Shown: one piece after another, positions 38,601 through 46,659 of the stretch | How the letters are laid out: each line of letters begins with the position of its first letter | Numbering within the stretch: the stretch's first letter is position 1 | Assembly (NCBI RefSeq): GCF_000621585.1 | Contig: NZ_KK211310.1 | Span: 94,104-158,103 of the forward strand | DNA length: 64,000 bases | Direction: 5' to 3' | Origin: [Eubacterium] cellulosolvens LD2006 | GTDB lineage: Bacteria; Bacillota; Clostridia; Lachnospirales; Lachnospiraceae | Position numbers and translations under genes: made by a program | Notes under the pieces: generated by a model | Database searches by the model: none | What the model saw: the letters and a program-made list of their open reading frames with translations, nothing else | Told to the model about the DNA's origin: nothing

Positions 38601-39884
38601 AAGAAACAGCAGGAGAGAAAAATCATCTCCTCCGCCGAAGACCGCGTCGTTTTCACAGAGGAAATGAAGAACAAAGGATACACCATCCTCTCCCCGCAGA
38701 TGTCGCCGATCCATTTCAACCTGATCGAGGCCGCTTTCAACAACAGCGGCTACAACATGGAGGTTCTCGATAACGACAACCGGACAGCCATCAACGCGGG
38801 ACTCCGCTATGTAAACAACGACGCCTGCTATCCGTCTCTTCTGGTTGTCGGCCAGCTGATGGACGCCATCGACTCCGGAAAATATGATCCGGACAGAATC
38901 GCCCTGATCATGAGCCAGACAGGAGGCGGCTGCCGTGCGTCAAACTACATCGCCTTCATCCGGAGAGCACTGAAGAAAGCCGGCTATCCTCAGATTCCGG
39001 TTATCTCTCTGAACCTCGTGGGGCTCGAAGACAACCCGGGCTTCAAAGTAACGAAAGACATGGCCGTGCGCGCGGTTTACGCCGCGATCTTCGGCGATAT
39101 CTTCATGAAGTGCCTGTACCGCATGCGTCCCTACGAGAAAGTAAAGGGCTCCGCGAACAAGCTTCACGCAAAGTGGGAACAGATCTGTATCAACTTCCTG
39201 AAACAGAAACATGTCTCCCTGCGCAAGTTCAACACGCTCTGCCGCTCCATCATCCGCGACTTTGACCGCCTCCCGATTTCCGGTGAGCGCAAACCGCGTG
39301 TCGGCATCGTCGGAGAGATCCTTGTCAAGTATGCTCCGGCAGCCAACAATCACCTTGTGGATCTGCTCGAGCACGAGGGCGCCGAGGCCGTTGTACCGGA
39401 TTTTGTAGACTTCTTCATGTACAGCTTCTACAACGCGAAATTCCAGTACCAGCACTACGGCACAACAAGAAAGTCCATGCTGCTGACACAGGCCGGCATC
39501 AAGTCCGTGGATTTCCTGCGAAAAGCGGCAAATGACGAATTTGCAAAGAGCCGCCATTTCACGCCGTCGGCAAAAATCGACGAGCTCGCCGAGTACGCAA
39601 GCCCGATCGTTTCCGTCGGCAACCAGACCGGTGAGGGATGGTTCCTGACCGGCGAGATGATGGAGCTCATCCACAGCGGAACCGAGAACATTGTCTGCAT
39701 TCAGCCCTTCGGCTGTCTGCCGAACCACATCGTCGGAAAAGGTGTTATCAAGGCGATCCGCGCGGATTATCCGCAGGCGAATATCGTCGCGATCGACTTC
39801 GATCCGGGTGCATCCGAAGTAAATCAGCTCAACCGGATCAAGCTCATGCTCTCCACTGCGAACAAGAACATGAAGCGCTCCTGA
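35652..39884 (+). CDS. 2-Hydroxyacyl-CoA dehydratase activase-type fusion (two BadF/HgdC ATPase domains, DUF2229, HgdB-like)
   Basis: 1410 aa from the ATG at 35652 (AAAAGGAG upstream). Two ASKHA ATPase domains lie in tandem: [13 protein letters not shown] at about residue 8, and [13 protein letters not shown] at about 325. Each keeps the two cysteines that hold the bridging [4Fe-4S] cluster in HgdC-type activators ([10 protein letters not shown] and [21 protein letters not shown] and [10 protein letters not shown]). A Cys-rich segment ([10 protein letters not shown]...GNRCERG) and a DUF2229 region follow, then a HgdB-like dehydratase-type domain. Related proteins activate radical dehydratases by ATP-driven electron injection, but large fusions like this occur widely in Clostridia without a known partner. 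It stands alone between opposed genes. Confidence 0.9.
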   Translation: MSDLNYTLGIDIGSTTVKIVILDIEKKILFSDYQRHFARIQETLADLLEKAQEKLGDITLHPVITGSGGLALAKSVGVPFVQEVIAVSSALQFTAPQTDVAIELGGEDAKIIYFENGNIEQRMNGVCAGGTGSFIDQMAALLQTDATGLNEYAKSYQAIYPIAARCGVFAKTDIQPLINEGATKEDLSVSIFQAVVNQTISGLACGKPIRGHVAFLGGPLHFLSELRQCFVRTLNLDGEHAIVPDNSHLFAAMGSALNAKEDTEFSLVNMKNELRKGIKLEMEVARMEPLFANKEEFDEFITRHDKDKVGTIDFSTYKGNCYLGIDAGSTTTKAAVISEEGDLLYSFYDNNQGNPLATSIRAIQDIYSKMPSTARIAYACSTGYGEQLIKAALMLDEGEVETIAHYTAASFFEPEVDCILDIGGQDMKCIKIRDGAVDSVQLNEACSSGCGSFIENFANSLNFKVKDFAQEALFAENPIDLGTRCTVFMNSRVKQAQKEGATVADISAGLAYSVIRNALYKVIKVSDARELGKHIVVQGGTFYNNAVLRSFERIADCHAIRPDIAGIMGAFGAALIARDRCEGKETTMLPIDKINTLEYSTRSTYCKGCTNHCRLTINRFSGGRQFISGNRCERGIGKEKNANRIPNMYEWKYDRIFGYTPLPADEAPRGRIGIPRVLNMYENYPLWFTFFTKLGYSVVLSPQSTRKIYELGIESIPSDTACYPAKITHGHIEWLIKQGVTDIFYPCIPYERNEFPEAVNHYNCPIVTSYAENIKNNVDDLKQLDINFMNPFVAMTSEKILADELVKIFRNLPEAEVRLACREGWKEMENVRNDVRRKGEEVLKWMSETGHNGIVLAGRPYHVDPEIHHGIPEMITSYNVAVLTEDAISHLSAVERPLRVNDQWMYHTRLYAAANYVKRRNDLELIQLNSFGCGLDAVTTDQVYEILSGSNKIYTVLKIDEVNNLGAVRIRVRSLLAAVRVRSKKQQERKIISSAEDRVVFTEEMKNKGYTILSPQMSPIHFNLIEAAFNNSGYNMEVLDNDNRTAINAGLRYVNNDACYPSLLVVGQLMDAIDSGKYDPDRIALIMSQTGGGCRASNYIAFIRRALKKAGYPQIPVISLNLVGLEDNPGFKVTKDMAVRAVYAAIFGDIFMKCLYRMRPYEKVKGSANKLHAKWEQICINFLKQKHVSLRKFNTLCRSIIRDFDRLPISGERKPRVGIVGEILVKYAPAANNHLVDLLEHEGAEAVVPDFVDFFMYSFYNAKFQYQHYGTTRKSMLLTQAGIKSVDFLRKAANDEFAKSRHFTPSAKIDELAEYASPIVSVGNQTGEGWFLTGEMMELIHSGTENIVCIQPFGCLPNHIVGKGVIKAIRADYPQANIVAIDFDPGASEVNQLNRIKLMLSTANKNMKRS

Positions 39885-39908
39885 ACAAAGGCAAAACAAT
39901 CTGTTTCC

Positions 39909-39951
39909 ATCTTGCGGAAGATGCTTTTCCGGCGTCTGCCGCAAGATTTTT
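39909..39951 (+). terminator. Activase gene terminator
   Basis: ATCTTGCGG ... CCGCAAGAT stem with internal mismatches, then TTTTTA, 25 bases past the stop. Confidence 0.75.
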
Positions 39952-39970
39952 AACCTCTATATAATGATAG

Positions 39971-40012
39971 AAAAAACGAGGGGATGCTTTGATGCACCCC
40001 CTCGTTTCTTTC
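39971..40012 (-). terminator. Terminator of the 491-aa protein gene
   Basis: Minus strand AACGAGGGG ... CCCCTCGTT with a 14-base loop, then TTTTTC; 20 bases past the stop at 40031. Confidence 0.8.
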
Positions 40013-40030
40013 TCTTCTTTAACCTTTCAA

Positions 40031-41506
40031 TCACATGTGAACCTTCCGCATTTCCTGCGCAATGCGTGTCAGCTCAAGTGCCACCTTTTCCTCCTCAGAG
40101 AGCTTCGGCTCATTCAGCTCTGCCATCCGGGATACTCTTTTTAATTCCTCAAAGATATCATCTTTCGTCCGCTCCGGATCCTGTGCGGTTTCCTGCAGCA
40201 TCATCGCCTTCATCACGGACTTCTGCGCTTCGAGCTCCCGGCTCACGTCCAGCTCGGAAAAAATCTCTGCCTGACGCGCCGCCTCCGGCGCCTCCTTTTC
40301 AGACCGTTTCTCCGGCGGCCATGGAATCACTTTCTCAGAGGCGGCAGCTTTCGCAAGTTCTGCCTGCTCCCTGGCCTCCTCTGCCTCTGCGCGGGCGGCC
40401 TCTTCCTCTGCCTTTTTCTGTTCCAGAAGTTTGGCCTTCTCTTCTTTTTTCACACGGAATTCCTCCCAGCTCATTCCCGGAGGAAGAAGCTGTAAATCCC
40501 GTCCCGGAATATCCTCCACATGGTGCTCCGGATGAAGGAAGGAACGAAGCGTCACGTCCATATAGAACTTATACTGCGCATCCTCCCAGTCCAGAATCGT
40601 GAATGGTTGCTCCTCAATGATCGTGACCAGCTGCTCCTCACGCTGGAAATTCGGCCATTTTCCCTCGAAATCCCTTCGCTCAAGGTCGTTCTGAATCCTT
40701 CTGCGCATTCCCTGAATCCGGATATCATTGTCCGCGCCGTAGCTTCTGGCCGGATAAGGCTCGGAGGCCTCGTTGATCAGGGAAATCATATGACGGTAGA
40801 TCTTCTCTCCCTTCGGCTCAGCCAGGTACTTCGCCAGTTTTTCCTTCTGTCTTACAGTCGGAACGCTGTTAAAAAGAGACACCATGGAGGCGTAATGCTT
40901 GTCACCGGCTTCCCTGGCGATCTCCTCCATCACACGGTTTCCTTCTTTTGTCGTCATGTACCAGTCTTCCATCGATGTCTTCGTCGGCGACCAGTAACGA
41001 AGCGGAGCAAATTCCACCAGCTTGGCCAGACGCCTCTCCAGATCATTGCCGGCATCCGGTCCGAGATACTGGATCTTATCATAGATCAGCGACAGAATAT
41101 AGAAAACACGGCGGATATGTTCCGCGCCCTGCACCCAGTAGTGACCGGTTCTGTGATACTGATAGAGATTGTTCCACTCCACCTGCTCACGGTAGCGCAT
41201 CGTAAAAACAGGCTGAAGTCCGGCACGGAAAGAAATCTCATTGCCGAGGATATCCGCGTCGGTGATAATCAGGGAGTGAATATCGTTCTCAATTCCACCG
41301 TCCTGTTTCCTGATATTCCGCTTCGGTATTTCACCGATAATCTCAACGCCGGTAAATTCCAGATAGTCCTCCACCGCGTCGCTCATCATGTAAGGAATTC
41401 GCATGACAGAACGATCATCGCTGTCACTTACGAACTCCAATGTCTCAGATTCGATAAGTGCGTATAATCTGTCCTTTAATATTTCTCTGCTCAATTTCCT
41501 TTTCAT
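40031..41506 (-). CDS. Uncharacterised protein with C-terminal Glu/Ala/Lys coiled coil
   Basis: I do not recognise this family. 491 aa from the ATG at 41506 (MKRKLSREIL; GGGGTG upstream), with no signal peptide or membrane segment, so probably cytoplasmic. Residues 1-340 look globular, with aromatic-rich segments (QVEWNNLYQYHRTGHYWVQG, WEDAQYKFYMDVTLRSFLHP). Residues about 345-400 are a long Lys/Glu/Ala helix (KAKLLEQKKAEEEAARAEAE) that probably forms a coiled coil. The rest is charged and Glu-rich. The gene is a single unit with its own terminator. Possible roles include scaffolding or RNA/protein binding, but nothing in the sequence decides this. Confidence 0.75.
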   Translation of the reverse strand: MKRKLSREILKDRLYALIESETLEFVSDSDDRSVMRIPYMMSDAVEDYLEFTGVEIIGEIPKRNIRKQDGGIENDIHSLIITDADILGNEISFRAGLQPVFTMRYREQVEWNNLYQYHRTGHYWVQGAEHIRRVFYILSLIYDKIQYLGPDAGNDLERRLAKLVEFAPLRYWSPTKTSMEDWYMTTKEGNRVMEEIAREAGDKHYASMVSLFNSVPTVRQKEKLAKYLAEPKGEKIYRHMISLINEASEPYPARSYGADNDIRIQGMRRRIQNDLERRDFEGKWPNFQREEQLVTIIEEQPFTILDWEDAQYKFYMDVTLRSFLHPEHHVEDIPGRDLQLLPPGMSWEEFRVKKEEKAKLLEQKKAEEEAARAEAEEAREQAELAKAAASEKVIPWPPEKRSEKEAPEAARQAEIFSELDVSRELEAQKSVMKAMMLQETAQDPERTKDDIFEELKRVSRMAELNEPKLSEEEKVALELTRIAQEMRKVHM

Positions 41507-42076
41507 CGTTACACCCCATATACATCCAATACCTTTCGGTATTTTCTTATTTCCAAATAACATATTATAAATAATTCAATGAACTTACGTTTATTATACA
41601 TGAATTATTTGAAATATTCCACACAAATTATATATTATATACAAAAAACCACCAATAGACCGATCCTAATGGTGGCATTCCGCTATTTTTTCGTGTTTTC
41701 GTTTCGTTTTCAGAATATATTAGCATATATCATATTTTATTTCATGCATTATTTGCAGATTCTTCATGGAATCTGCCTTTTGTATACTTCTACTATAAAG
41801 GATCCTGAAACGTCCGTCTTATAGATCCGAAAAAAAAATGACAGATTCATGACATTTTGTGCAAATCCGGTCATCGGATCTTTCCGCAGGGGACCATAAA
41901 TTTATAGTATATAAAATCTTTTTACAATATTTTTCCGTTTTCACTGGAATTTAATTTGATTTTATGGTACAAACAATATATAAAACTTAGATAATTTTCA
42001 TATCATTATTCTTGTTTTTTCGTAAATTTTCGAGGTCACAATGTCATTTGTGCCTTTTGTCCGTTTAATTCACTAC

Positions 42077-42089
42077 AATTCGACAAAAT
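42077..42089 (-). promoter_or_regulatory. Spo0A-box-like site upstream of the araC promoter
   Basis: AATTCGACAAAAT, reverse complement ATTTTGTCGAATT, containing TTTGTCGAA. It ends 6 bases before the -35 box, a position compatible with activation or repression. Confidence 0.5.
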
Positions 42090-42095
42090 GTATAA

Positions 42096-42124
42096 TTGAT
42101 ATATTGAATTTTCAATGATATTAT
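42096..42124 (+). promoter_or_regulatory. Promoter of the AraC-type regulator gene
   Basis: TTGATA (42096-42101), 17-base spacer, TATTAT (42119-42124). The spacer contains the inverted repeat ATTGAA-TT-TTCAAT (42104-42117), a possible operator. Confidence 0.65.
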
Positions 42125-42156
42125 GATATTAGCAACACATTTTGAGGGGTATTTAC

Positions 42157-42894
42157 ATGGAATTTGCAAACAAAGAACTATTAGACCGTCTTCTTGAACA
42201 AAAAGAAGAAAAAATCTACCACAAGGACTACGACTCAGAAATTTTGTTTTACCAGCTTGTCAGCAGTGGCCAGGTGGGCGAATTACATCACACGTATTTT
42301 TCCCTGAAGCAGACAGGACTGGGCAAGCTCTCCAATGATCCGGTGAGAAATTACCGTTATCATTTCGTTATTTGTGCAGCTCTCATCAGCCGTTTCTGTA
42401 TCGAGGCAGGAATGAACGTGGAAATCGCTTACACGCTCAGTGATATGTACATCCAGAAGGCTGACCAGACAAGCAGAGAACAGGATCTCTATCATCTCCA
42501 CCGTCAGATGGTATTCGACTATGCTTCCAATATGAACATCATCAAGCGTGAGAGAAATGTCCACTCCACAAGAATCAACAAGGCGATTGATTACATCAAT
42601 AATCACCTTCATGACAACATCACGGTCAGTGATATCAGTACTCATCTCAGCATGAACAACTCTTATCTCTGCACCCTCTTCCGCAAGGAAACAGGCATGA
42701 CTGTGCACGCATTCATCGAGAAAAACAGGATTGATCTCGCAAAGAGTTATCTCTGCTACACAGACTACAGCTTCAGTGAAATCGCCGACATCCTCTGCTT
42801 CAGTTCTCAGAGTCACTTCATCTCTGTATTCAAGAAGCACACGGCTATGACTCCGAAGGAGTATCAGAAGGAAAACTACAGAAAAGCGTTCTGA
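42157..42894 (+). CDS. AraC/XylS-family transcriptional regulator next to the pilus operon
   Basis: 245 aa from the ATG at 42157, with GAGGGG 7 bases upstream. The N-terminal ~140 residues form a helical sensor-type domain without a recognisable cupin. The C-terminal ~100 residues are a standard AraC double helix-turn-helix: AIDYINNHLHDNITVSDIS and LSMNNSYLCTLFRKETG for the first, DYSFSEIADILCFSSQSHFI and FKKHTAMTPKEYQ for the second. It converges on the pilus operon end. In S. pyogenes FCT regions an AraC/XylS regulator (MsmR) occupies the equivalent place, so control of the pilus is a fair inference. Confidence 0.9.
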   Translation: MEFANKELLDRLLEQKEEKIYHKDYDSEILFYQLVSSGQVGELHHTYFSLKQTGLGKLSNDPVRNYRYHFVICAALISRFCIEAGMNVEIAYTLSDMYIQKADQTSREQDLYHLHRQMVFDYASNMNIIKRERNVHSTRINKAIDYINNHLHDNITVSDISTHLSMNNSYLCTLFRKETGMTVHAFIEKNRIDLAKSYLCYTDYSFSEIADILCFSSQSHFISVFKKHTAMTPKEYQKENYRKAF

Positions 42895-42911
42895 TGGAGT
42901 TCTGATGGAAC

Positions 42912-42967
42912 AAAAAAAATACCGCACTCACCGTTTTCTAGCATTATACGGTGGTGCGGTATTTTTG
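42912..42967 (+). terminator. Terminator of the AraC regulator gene
   Basis: Arms AAATACCGCACTCACCGT and ACGGTGGTGCGGTATTT with a loop of about 13 bases, then TTG; A-rich on the other side, so it may be bidirectional. Confidence 0.85.
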
Positions 42968-42984
42968 TGTGTTCTTCATAGAAG

Positions 42985-43265
42985 CCTGAGGGGTGCGCAT
43001 CGACACCGGTAATCCTCGCTCTCGCGTTGCTTCGTCGTCAGCGCTCCGCCGCTTAACGCTGGTGCTCCCGCCGAATCTCGCCCGCTTTGTCTTATGTCCT
43101 CCGGACGATGTTCAAAGCGGGCTCAGACATTGCACGTCTACGCTCCGCTCCGGTCCGCGCTAAACGAACGTCCCCCGGACGTTCAGCGCCGCACCAGCGC
43201 TATGCTCGCGCTTCTGTCCTCAGCTTCCTATGTTCGCTACGGATTGCCGGCGCCGAGGCGCACTA
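42985..43265. repeat. GC-rich intergenic repeat at the downstream end of the pilus operon
   Basis: About 280 bases of GC-rich, non-coding sequence made of short palindromes: GCCCGCTTTG ... CAAAGCGGGC and GAACGTCC-CCC-GGACGTTC inside AGCGC flanks. The segment TCGTCAGCGCTCCGCCGC, followed by a GCTCCCGC block, recurs in near-identical form at 52287-52325 beyond the other end of the pilus locus. Confidence 0.6.
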
Positions 43266-43305
43266 TTTAAAACAAATCTTTTCTGTGATTGTTACAGATT
43301 ACTGA

Positions 43306-44286
43306 CTACTCGCGATCCTTGCGATTGAGTCTGCTGAGGAGAACCGCGAAGATGCTACTGATCAGGAGCACCACCGCATAGAGCACGAGGTTTGACTCAT
43401 CTCCGGTCATGACAGCGGCGACAAGTTTGCGAAGCCCTGAGCTTACTCCTCCGCTTGTGTTCCCGCTGTCATTTCCATCTGCGTCGATCCATCCGGGCGA
43501 CGGGTCTGAGGAGTTCTGATCGTGCCCGGGAAGATCGGCATTTGTAGGTGCCGGCGAGGTCTTCGGGTCGTTTCTGTCGCTGTCCGCCGGTGTCTCTGTG
43601 GGCTGAGTATCCACAGGATCCGGTGCGGTTGTTGGTGTTGGCCCGGCGGTAGGGGGCGGATCGTTTTCCCCTTCTTCATCTCCGTCTCCGGATATGAAGG
43701 AGATTTCGTCCACTTTTCCTTCTCTTCCGTCTTTTGTGATCCAGACTGCCGTATCAAGTTCGCCGCTTTCGCCTCTCCTGGACTCTGCATAGACGACGTA
43801 GACGCAGTTTGTGCACTCGATGTTCTGTTTCACATCCTTCATCTCGACGACGCGGAAACGGTGTGTTCCTTCCTCCGAGACAGGAATCCGGAAGGAACCG
43901 GTCTCTCCTGCCGAGAGGAGCAGCTGTTCGGGGAGAGGACGGACGCCGTCCAGACCTTCGATCCGGACGGTTAAGGGTTCGCTGTCGGATTCGATGGCCA
44001 CGGACTTATCGCCTTTGCGGATTTTTCCGAGTATCAGGCCGTCGGCACCCTTCCCCTGAACCGTCATCTGCTGACGGCTTTTGCTCTCTTTCACTGCCGC
44101 TATCCCTCCGGGTTTGATACGGACGCTGAGCTGAATATAGACCGTATCATTTTCCGAAGGACTTTCCTCTGCGCCGTGAACTTTCAGCGCCGAGATGAGA
44201 TGCAGCAACAGACAGACGACCACGAAGAGGATCATTTTCTTTATTCTGTTTTTTCTCTCTAGCTTGTTTATATTGACGTCGTCCAA
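43306..44286 (-). CDS. FctB-like pilus anchor (basal minor pilin)
   Basis: 326 aa. The start is TTG at 44286, with GGAGAG 6 bases upstream. Signal peptide about 17-39 (LFVVVCLLLHLISALKVHGA). A compact domain (about 45-195) shows the pilin-like strand pattern ending in GTHRFRVVEMKD and VYVVYAESR. A Pro/Thr/Asp/Gly-rich stretch (about 205-280) probably threads the cell wall. The C-terminus is a sorting signal: AVMTGDESN, hydrophobic helix, RLNRKDRE. The short domain plus Pro-rich tail and the last place in the operon match the S. pyogenes basal pilin FctB. The motif MTG departs from the xPTG of the other two pilus proteins, as expected for the subunit that ends polymerisation and is fixed to the wall (inference). 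Confidence 0.75.
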   Translation of the reverse strand: MDDVNINKLERKNRIKKMILFVVVCLLLHLISALKVHGAEESPSENDTVYIQLSVRIKPGGIAAVKESKSRQQMTVQGKGADGLILGKIRKGDKSVAIESDSEPLTVRIEGLDGVRPLPEQLLLSAGETGSFRIPVSEEGTHRFRVVEMKDVKQNIECTNCVYVVYAESRRGESGELDTAVWITKDGREGKVDEISFISGDGDEEGENDPPPTAGPTPTTAPDPVDTQPTETPADSDRNDPKTSPAPTNADLPGHDQNSSDPSPGWIDADGNDSGNTSGGVSSGLRKLVAAVMTGDESNLVLYAVVLLISSIFAVLLSRLNRKDRE

Positions 44287-44348
44287 GTCTTTCTCTCCTA
44301 CCAGGTAACAGAATGAAACGTTGAAACCTTACAGTCAGGCCGGATTCA

Positions 44349-44514
44349 CTAGTACACCATTCGCAAAATAACTGGACTAATGTGCAGAATGCTTGCCCGA
44401 GAGTGCGTGCCTGAAAACGCAGGCGTAGCGGGCTACGTCGAGGCTTTCAGGTGCGTGCTATCGGGATAAGCAGGCAAGCATTCGGTTCAGTTATTTAAGA
44501 AATGGTGTACTAGT
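44349..44514. repeat. 166-bp imperfect palindrome overlapping the sortase gene end
   Basis: Terminal inverted repeats are perfect over 14 bp (ACTAGTACACCATT / AATGGTGTACTAGT). Inward, AAATAACTG and GAATGCTTGCC pair with their complements on the other side, and the centre is CGTAGC-GG-GCTACG. The right arm encodes the last eight sortase residues and the stop codon. It looks like a small MITE-like insertion or a giant intercistronic RNA hairpin between sortase and anchor genes. Confidence 0.8.
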
Positions 44515-45278
44515 CTTCCGATGATCATGCATCTGCCGTTGGTACTTCCGTTCATACAGGTGGACAGTGCAATGAGCCTGTCCGTCGGCTGCAGATCAAT
44601 CTCTCGGTACTGACAGGCGTTCTTCTGAATCACCTGCAAAAAATCGCCCATAGTCTCCGGTGACTTGTCGGCAATGCTGTAAAACTGCTCGTCGTATGCG
44701 TCACAGGTTACACAGGCAAAGATCTCGATATCCATGGATCCCTCTGCGAGATAGAGATGTCCCGCTTTGTGATCCCTGAAATACTTTGCCTTCCGGAACT
44801 CTAATACATCTCCGAACATGGCTCCGTTGTCCATGTGATGCGCATACAGAATATTATAGGTATCCGTGAAATCCGGTTTGTTCACGCTGGACATAAATAC
44901 TGAGCCTGTCAGCGCAAAGTCTCCGTACACGTTTTTGTTGATATATTCCATATCATCCTCACCCTGAAGAACGGGGTAATCGATATGTGTGTCATCAATG
45001 GTAATCCAGGCTTTTACGTCCGGATTAATTTTCATCAGTTCTGCAAGTCCGGGATTCTCGTCTGTAGGAAGATCCGGATCCGGTTTGTACTTCTCCAGAT
45101 CCTCCGAGAGAAAAGCTCCCGTATATTCACAGTATGTCTCCCAGAGGGAAAACCCTCCGTAGAGAAGGAGACATACAATTAACAATTTTGCTAAAAAGTC
45201 TAAAACTTTGTTGCCTGCCTTTGCCACCCCTGACATACCGGCAAGCGTAAAATCCCATATATATAGTTCCTGCATCAT
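44487..45278 (-). CDS. Class B-type pilus sortase
   Basis: 263 aa, membrane-anchored by one N-terminal segment (about 31-48). SrtB-fold marks are the conserved VKAWITIDDTHIDYPVLQG and GSVFMSSVN, the catalytic His in YAHHMDNGAMFG, the catalytic Cys in ALSTCMN and the Arg eight or so residues later in NGRCMIIGR. It would link the xPTG pilins covalently. The protein ends in LVHHFLNN, encoded inside the adjacent palindrome, so its natural C-terminus has probably been replaced just after the last strand. It lies 16 bases downstream of the pilin gene, corresponding to SrtB/SrtC of streptococcal FCT loci. Confidence 0.9.
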   Translation of the reverse strand: MMQELYIWDFTLAGMSGVAKAGNKVLDFLAKLLIVCLLLYGGFSLWETYCEYTGAFLSEDLEKYKPDPDLPTDENPGLAELMKINPDVKAWITIDDTHIDYPVLQGEDDMEYINKNVYGDFALTGSVFMSSVNKPDFTDTYNILYAHHMDNGAMFGDVLEFRKAKYFRDHKAGHLYLAEGSMDIEIFACVTCDAYDEQFYSIADKSPETMGDFLQVIQKNACQYREIDLQPTDRLIALSTCMNGSTNGRCMIIGRLVHHFLNN

Positions 45279-45294
45279 TTTCCCCTAAGTCCGA

Positions 45295-46545
45295 TTAGTC
45301 AATAGTTTCTGTCTTTTTACTTCTGAAGAAAACAACTGCCAGAAGAAGTGCCATTACAACGATCATCAGATACGGTGCAACCATGCGTACAATACCTGTC
45401 GGTGTAACGTTCTCCGTCGAGCTTGTATTGGTGTAGGTGACATCACGGTCAGTGTCCATGTGAAGACCTGCTGTCCTTGCCGTCTCATCCTTGCTAAGGC
45501 TTCCTGTAGATGTGATCTCTGTCTTGTAGTTCTTCGCATCCTGCTCACTCTCTACAACCGTCACATTGGCAAGTTTTGCAAGTCCTTTGATGATGAGGCT
45601 GTCTCCACCCTTCAGACCTGCTGTGTATTCCTGTTTCACGCCGTTGTAGGACGGTACCGGGGAGGAATCACTGTTTGTTGTTGTCATCATATCTGCAGGA
45701 ATCTCCTGTGTGCCGTCAGCGGAAACCGTAAAGTTGAAAACGTCGGAGGCTTTTGCCATGGTTCCTTTGATGACCTTCTTGACAGTCAGATTGTAAGTCT
45801 CATAGATCGTCACGGCTGTGCCGCTGGTGGAACCTCCGTTTCCTCCGTTTCCTCCGTCATCTGTATAACCGGTAGTTTTCTTGTAGGTTACTGTTCCGCC
45901 GGTTCCTTTTTCTGCCTTGAGGAATACATAACCGACAATCTGATACTTGATAGATCCGTCGGAAGTTGAAACCGCATTCACGTAGACATCGATGTATCTC
46001 CTGGATTCTTCATCAGTGAGATCTGTATAAGCCGCATTGTACGCAACACTTTTGTTTGTTCTCTCTTCTTTTACCAGGAAGCGGTAAACGCCGGGAGCTC
46101 TCCACTCAATGGCAGAAAAGTCAATTTCAGCGTTCTCCGAAACCTCGGCCTTCTTTCCGCTGATGGCCACCTGACTGACACTTCCGGGGAAGCTTACGGT
46201 GACAGCTGTCGGGTTTACCGCTGTGGAAGCAATATAGTTGCCTGCCGATTCCTGATCCTTTCCGATCACTGTACCGGTCTCGGAGCTTCCTCCCTCCGGG
46301 ATCTCAACTCTTCCCACAAGACTGGTTTCATATTTGAACTCAGTAGCCGGAACATTGATTTTCACGCCATCCTCCGGGTTCGTGATGCGAAGTACCTTCT
46401 GGAAGGAAACGGAAGTGCCGGCTGCGGCTTTTCCATCGCTGCCAATGGCCGCTGCATCAGCGGACACTGCAGAAAGTCCCATCGAAATTGTCATGCAGAC
46501 AGCCGCAAAAGCTGCTGCAATTTTCTTTACCATTCTGTTTTTCAC
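45295..46545 (-). CDS. FctA/Spy0128-like major pilin with two isopeptide-type domains
   Basis: About 416 aa. GTG at 46545 is favoured because GGAG lies 7 bases upstream; an ATG four codons earlier has no ribosome site. A signal peptide ends near SADA. Numbering from the ATG at 46557: domain 1 (about 48-215) has Lys54 in SFQKVL, Glu164 in YRFLVKEE and Asn194 in IDVYVN. Domain 2 (about 250-380) has Lys261 in LTVKKVIKG, Glu336 in VTVVESE and Asn377 in VTYTN. These are the places expected for Lys-Asn isopeptide bonds with a catalytic Glu. A Gly-rich hinge (GGNGGNGGS) separates the domains. The C-terminus is VTPTG, hydrophobic helix, FRSKK, comparable to the QVPTG/EVPTG signals of FctA. Confidence 0.88.
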   Translation of the reverse strand: MKNRMVKKIAAAFAAVCMTISMGLSAVSADAAAIGSDGKAAAGTSVSFQKVLRITNPEDGVKINVPATEFKYETSLVGRVEIPEGGSSETGTVIGKDQESAGNYIASTAVNPTAVTVSFPGSVSQVAISGKKAEVSENAEIDFSAIEWRAPGVYRFLVKEERTNKSVAYNAAYTDLTDEESRRYIDVYVNAVSTSDGSIKYQIVGYVFLKAEKGTGGTVTYKKTTGYTDDGGNGGNGGSTSGTAVTIYETYNLTVKKVIKGTMAKASDVFNFTVSADGTQEIPADMMTTTNSDSSPVPSYNGVKQEYTAGLKGGDSLIIKGLAKLANVTVVESEQDAKNYKTEITSTGSLSKDETARTAGLHMDTDRDVTYTNTSSTENVTPTGIVRMVAPYLMIVVMALLLAVVFFRSKKTETID

Positions 46546-46659
46546 TTTTTTCTCCATCCTTTTTTGTCAAATGAACTGCTGTATTTAGGAAATAAAAGCG
46601 GTTCTGCCGGCGGTAAGGTCCGTCTGTACAGCAGGCATTACGCTGTATTCCACATAAAG

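Larger units (their letters stand above)
41507..42156. other. AT-rich intergenic region upstream of the AraC regulator
   Basis: 650 bases, no supported gene. It holds a promoter-like TATAAT for the 491-aa protein gene (41593-41598, minus), a hairpin CCACCATTAG...CTATTGGTGG followed by TTTTTT on the minus strand (about 41646-41676), and a perfect hairpin GCAGATTC/GAATCTGC followed by CTTTT on the plus strand (41757-41780). The araC regulatory sites (listed separately) complete it. The two terminator-like hairpins have no gene upstream, which hints at a small transcript. Confidence 0.4.

Noticed and set aside
41579-41824. An 81-codon plus-strand frame in the AT-rich gap.
   Set aside because: No ribosome site, composition follows the AT-rich background, and it crosses both terminator-like hairpins.
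42985-43265. A CRISPR-like or rRNA fragment origin for the GC-rich repeat region.
   Set aside because: There are no regularly spaced direct repeats and no rRNA-like conserved segments; the structure is a mosaic of short palindromes.
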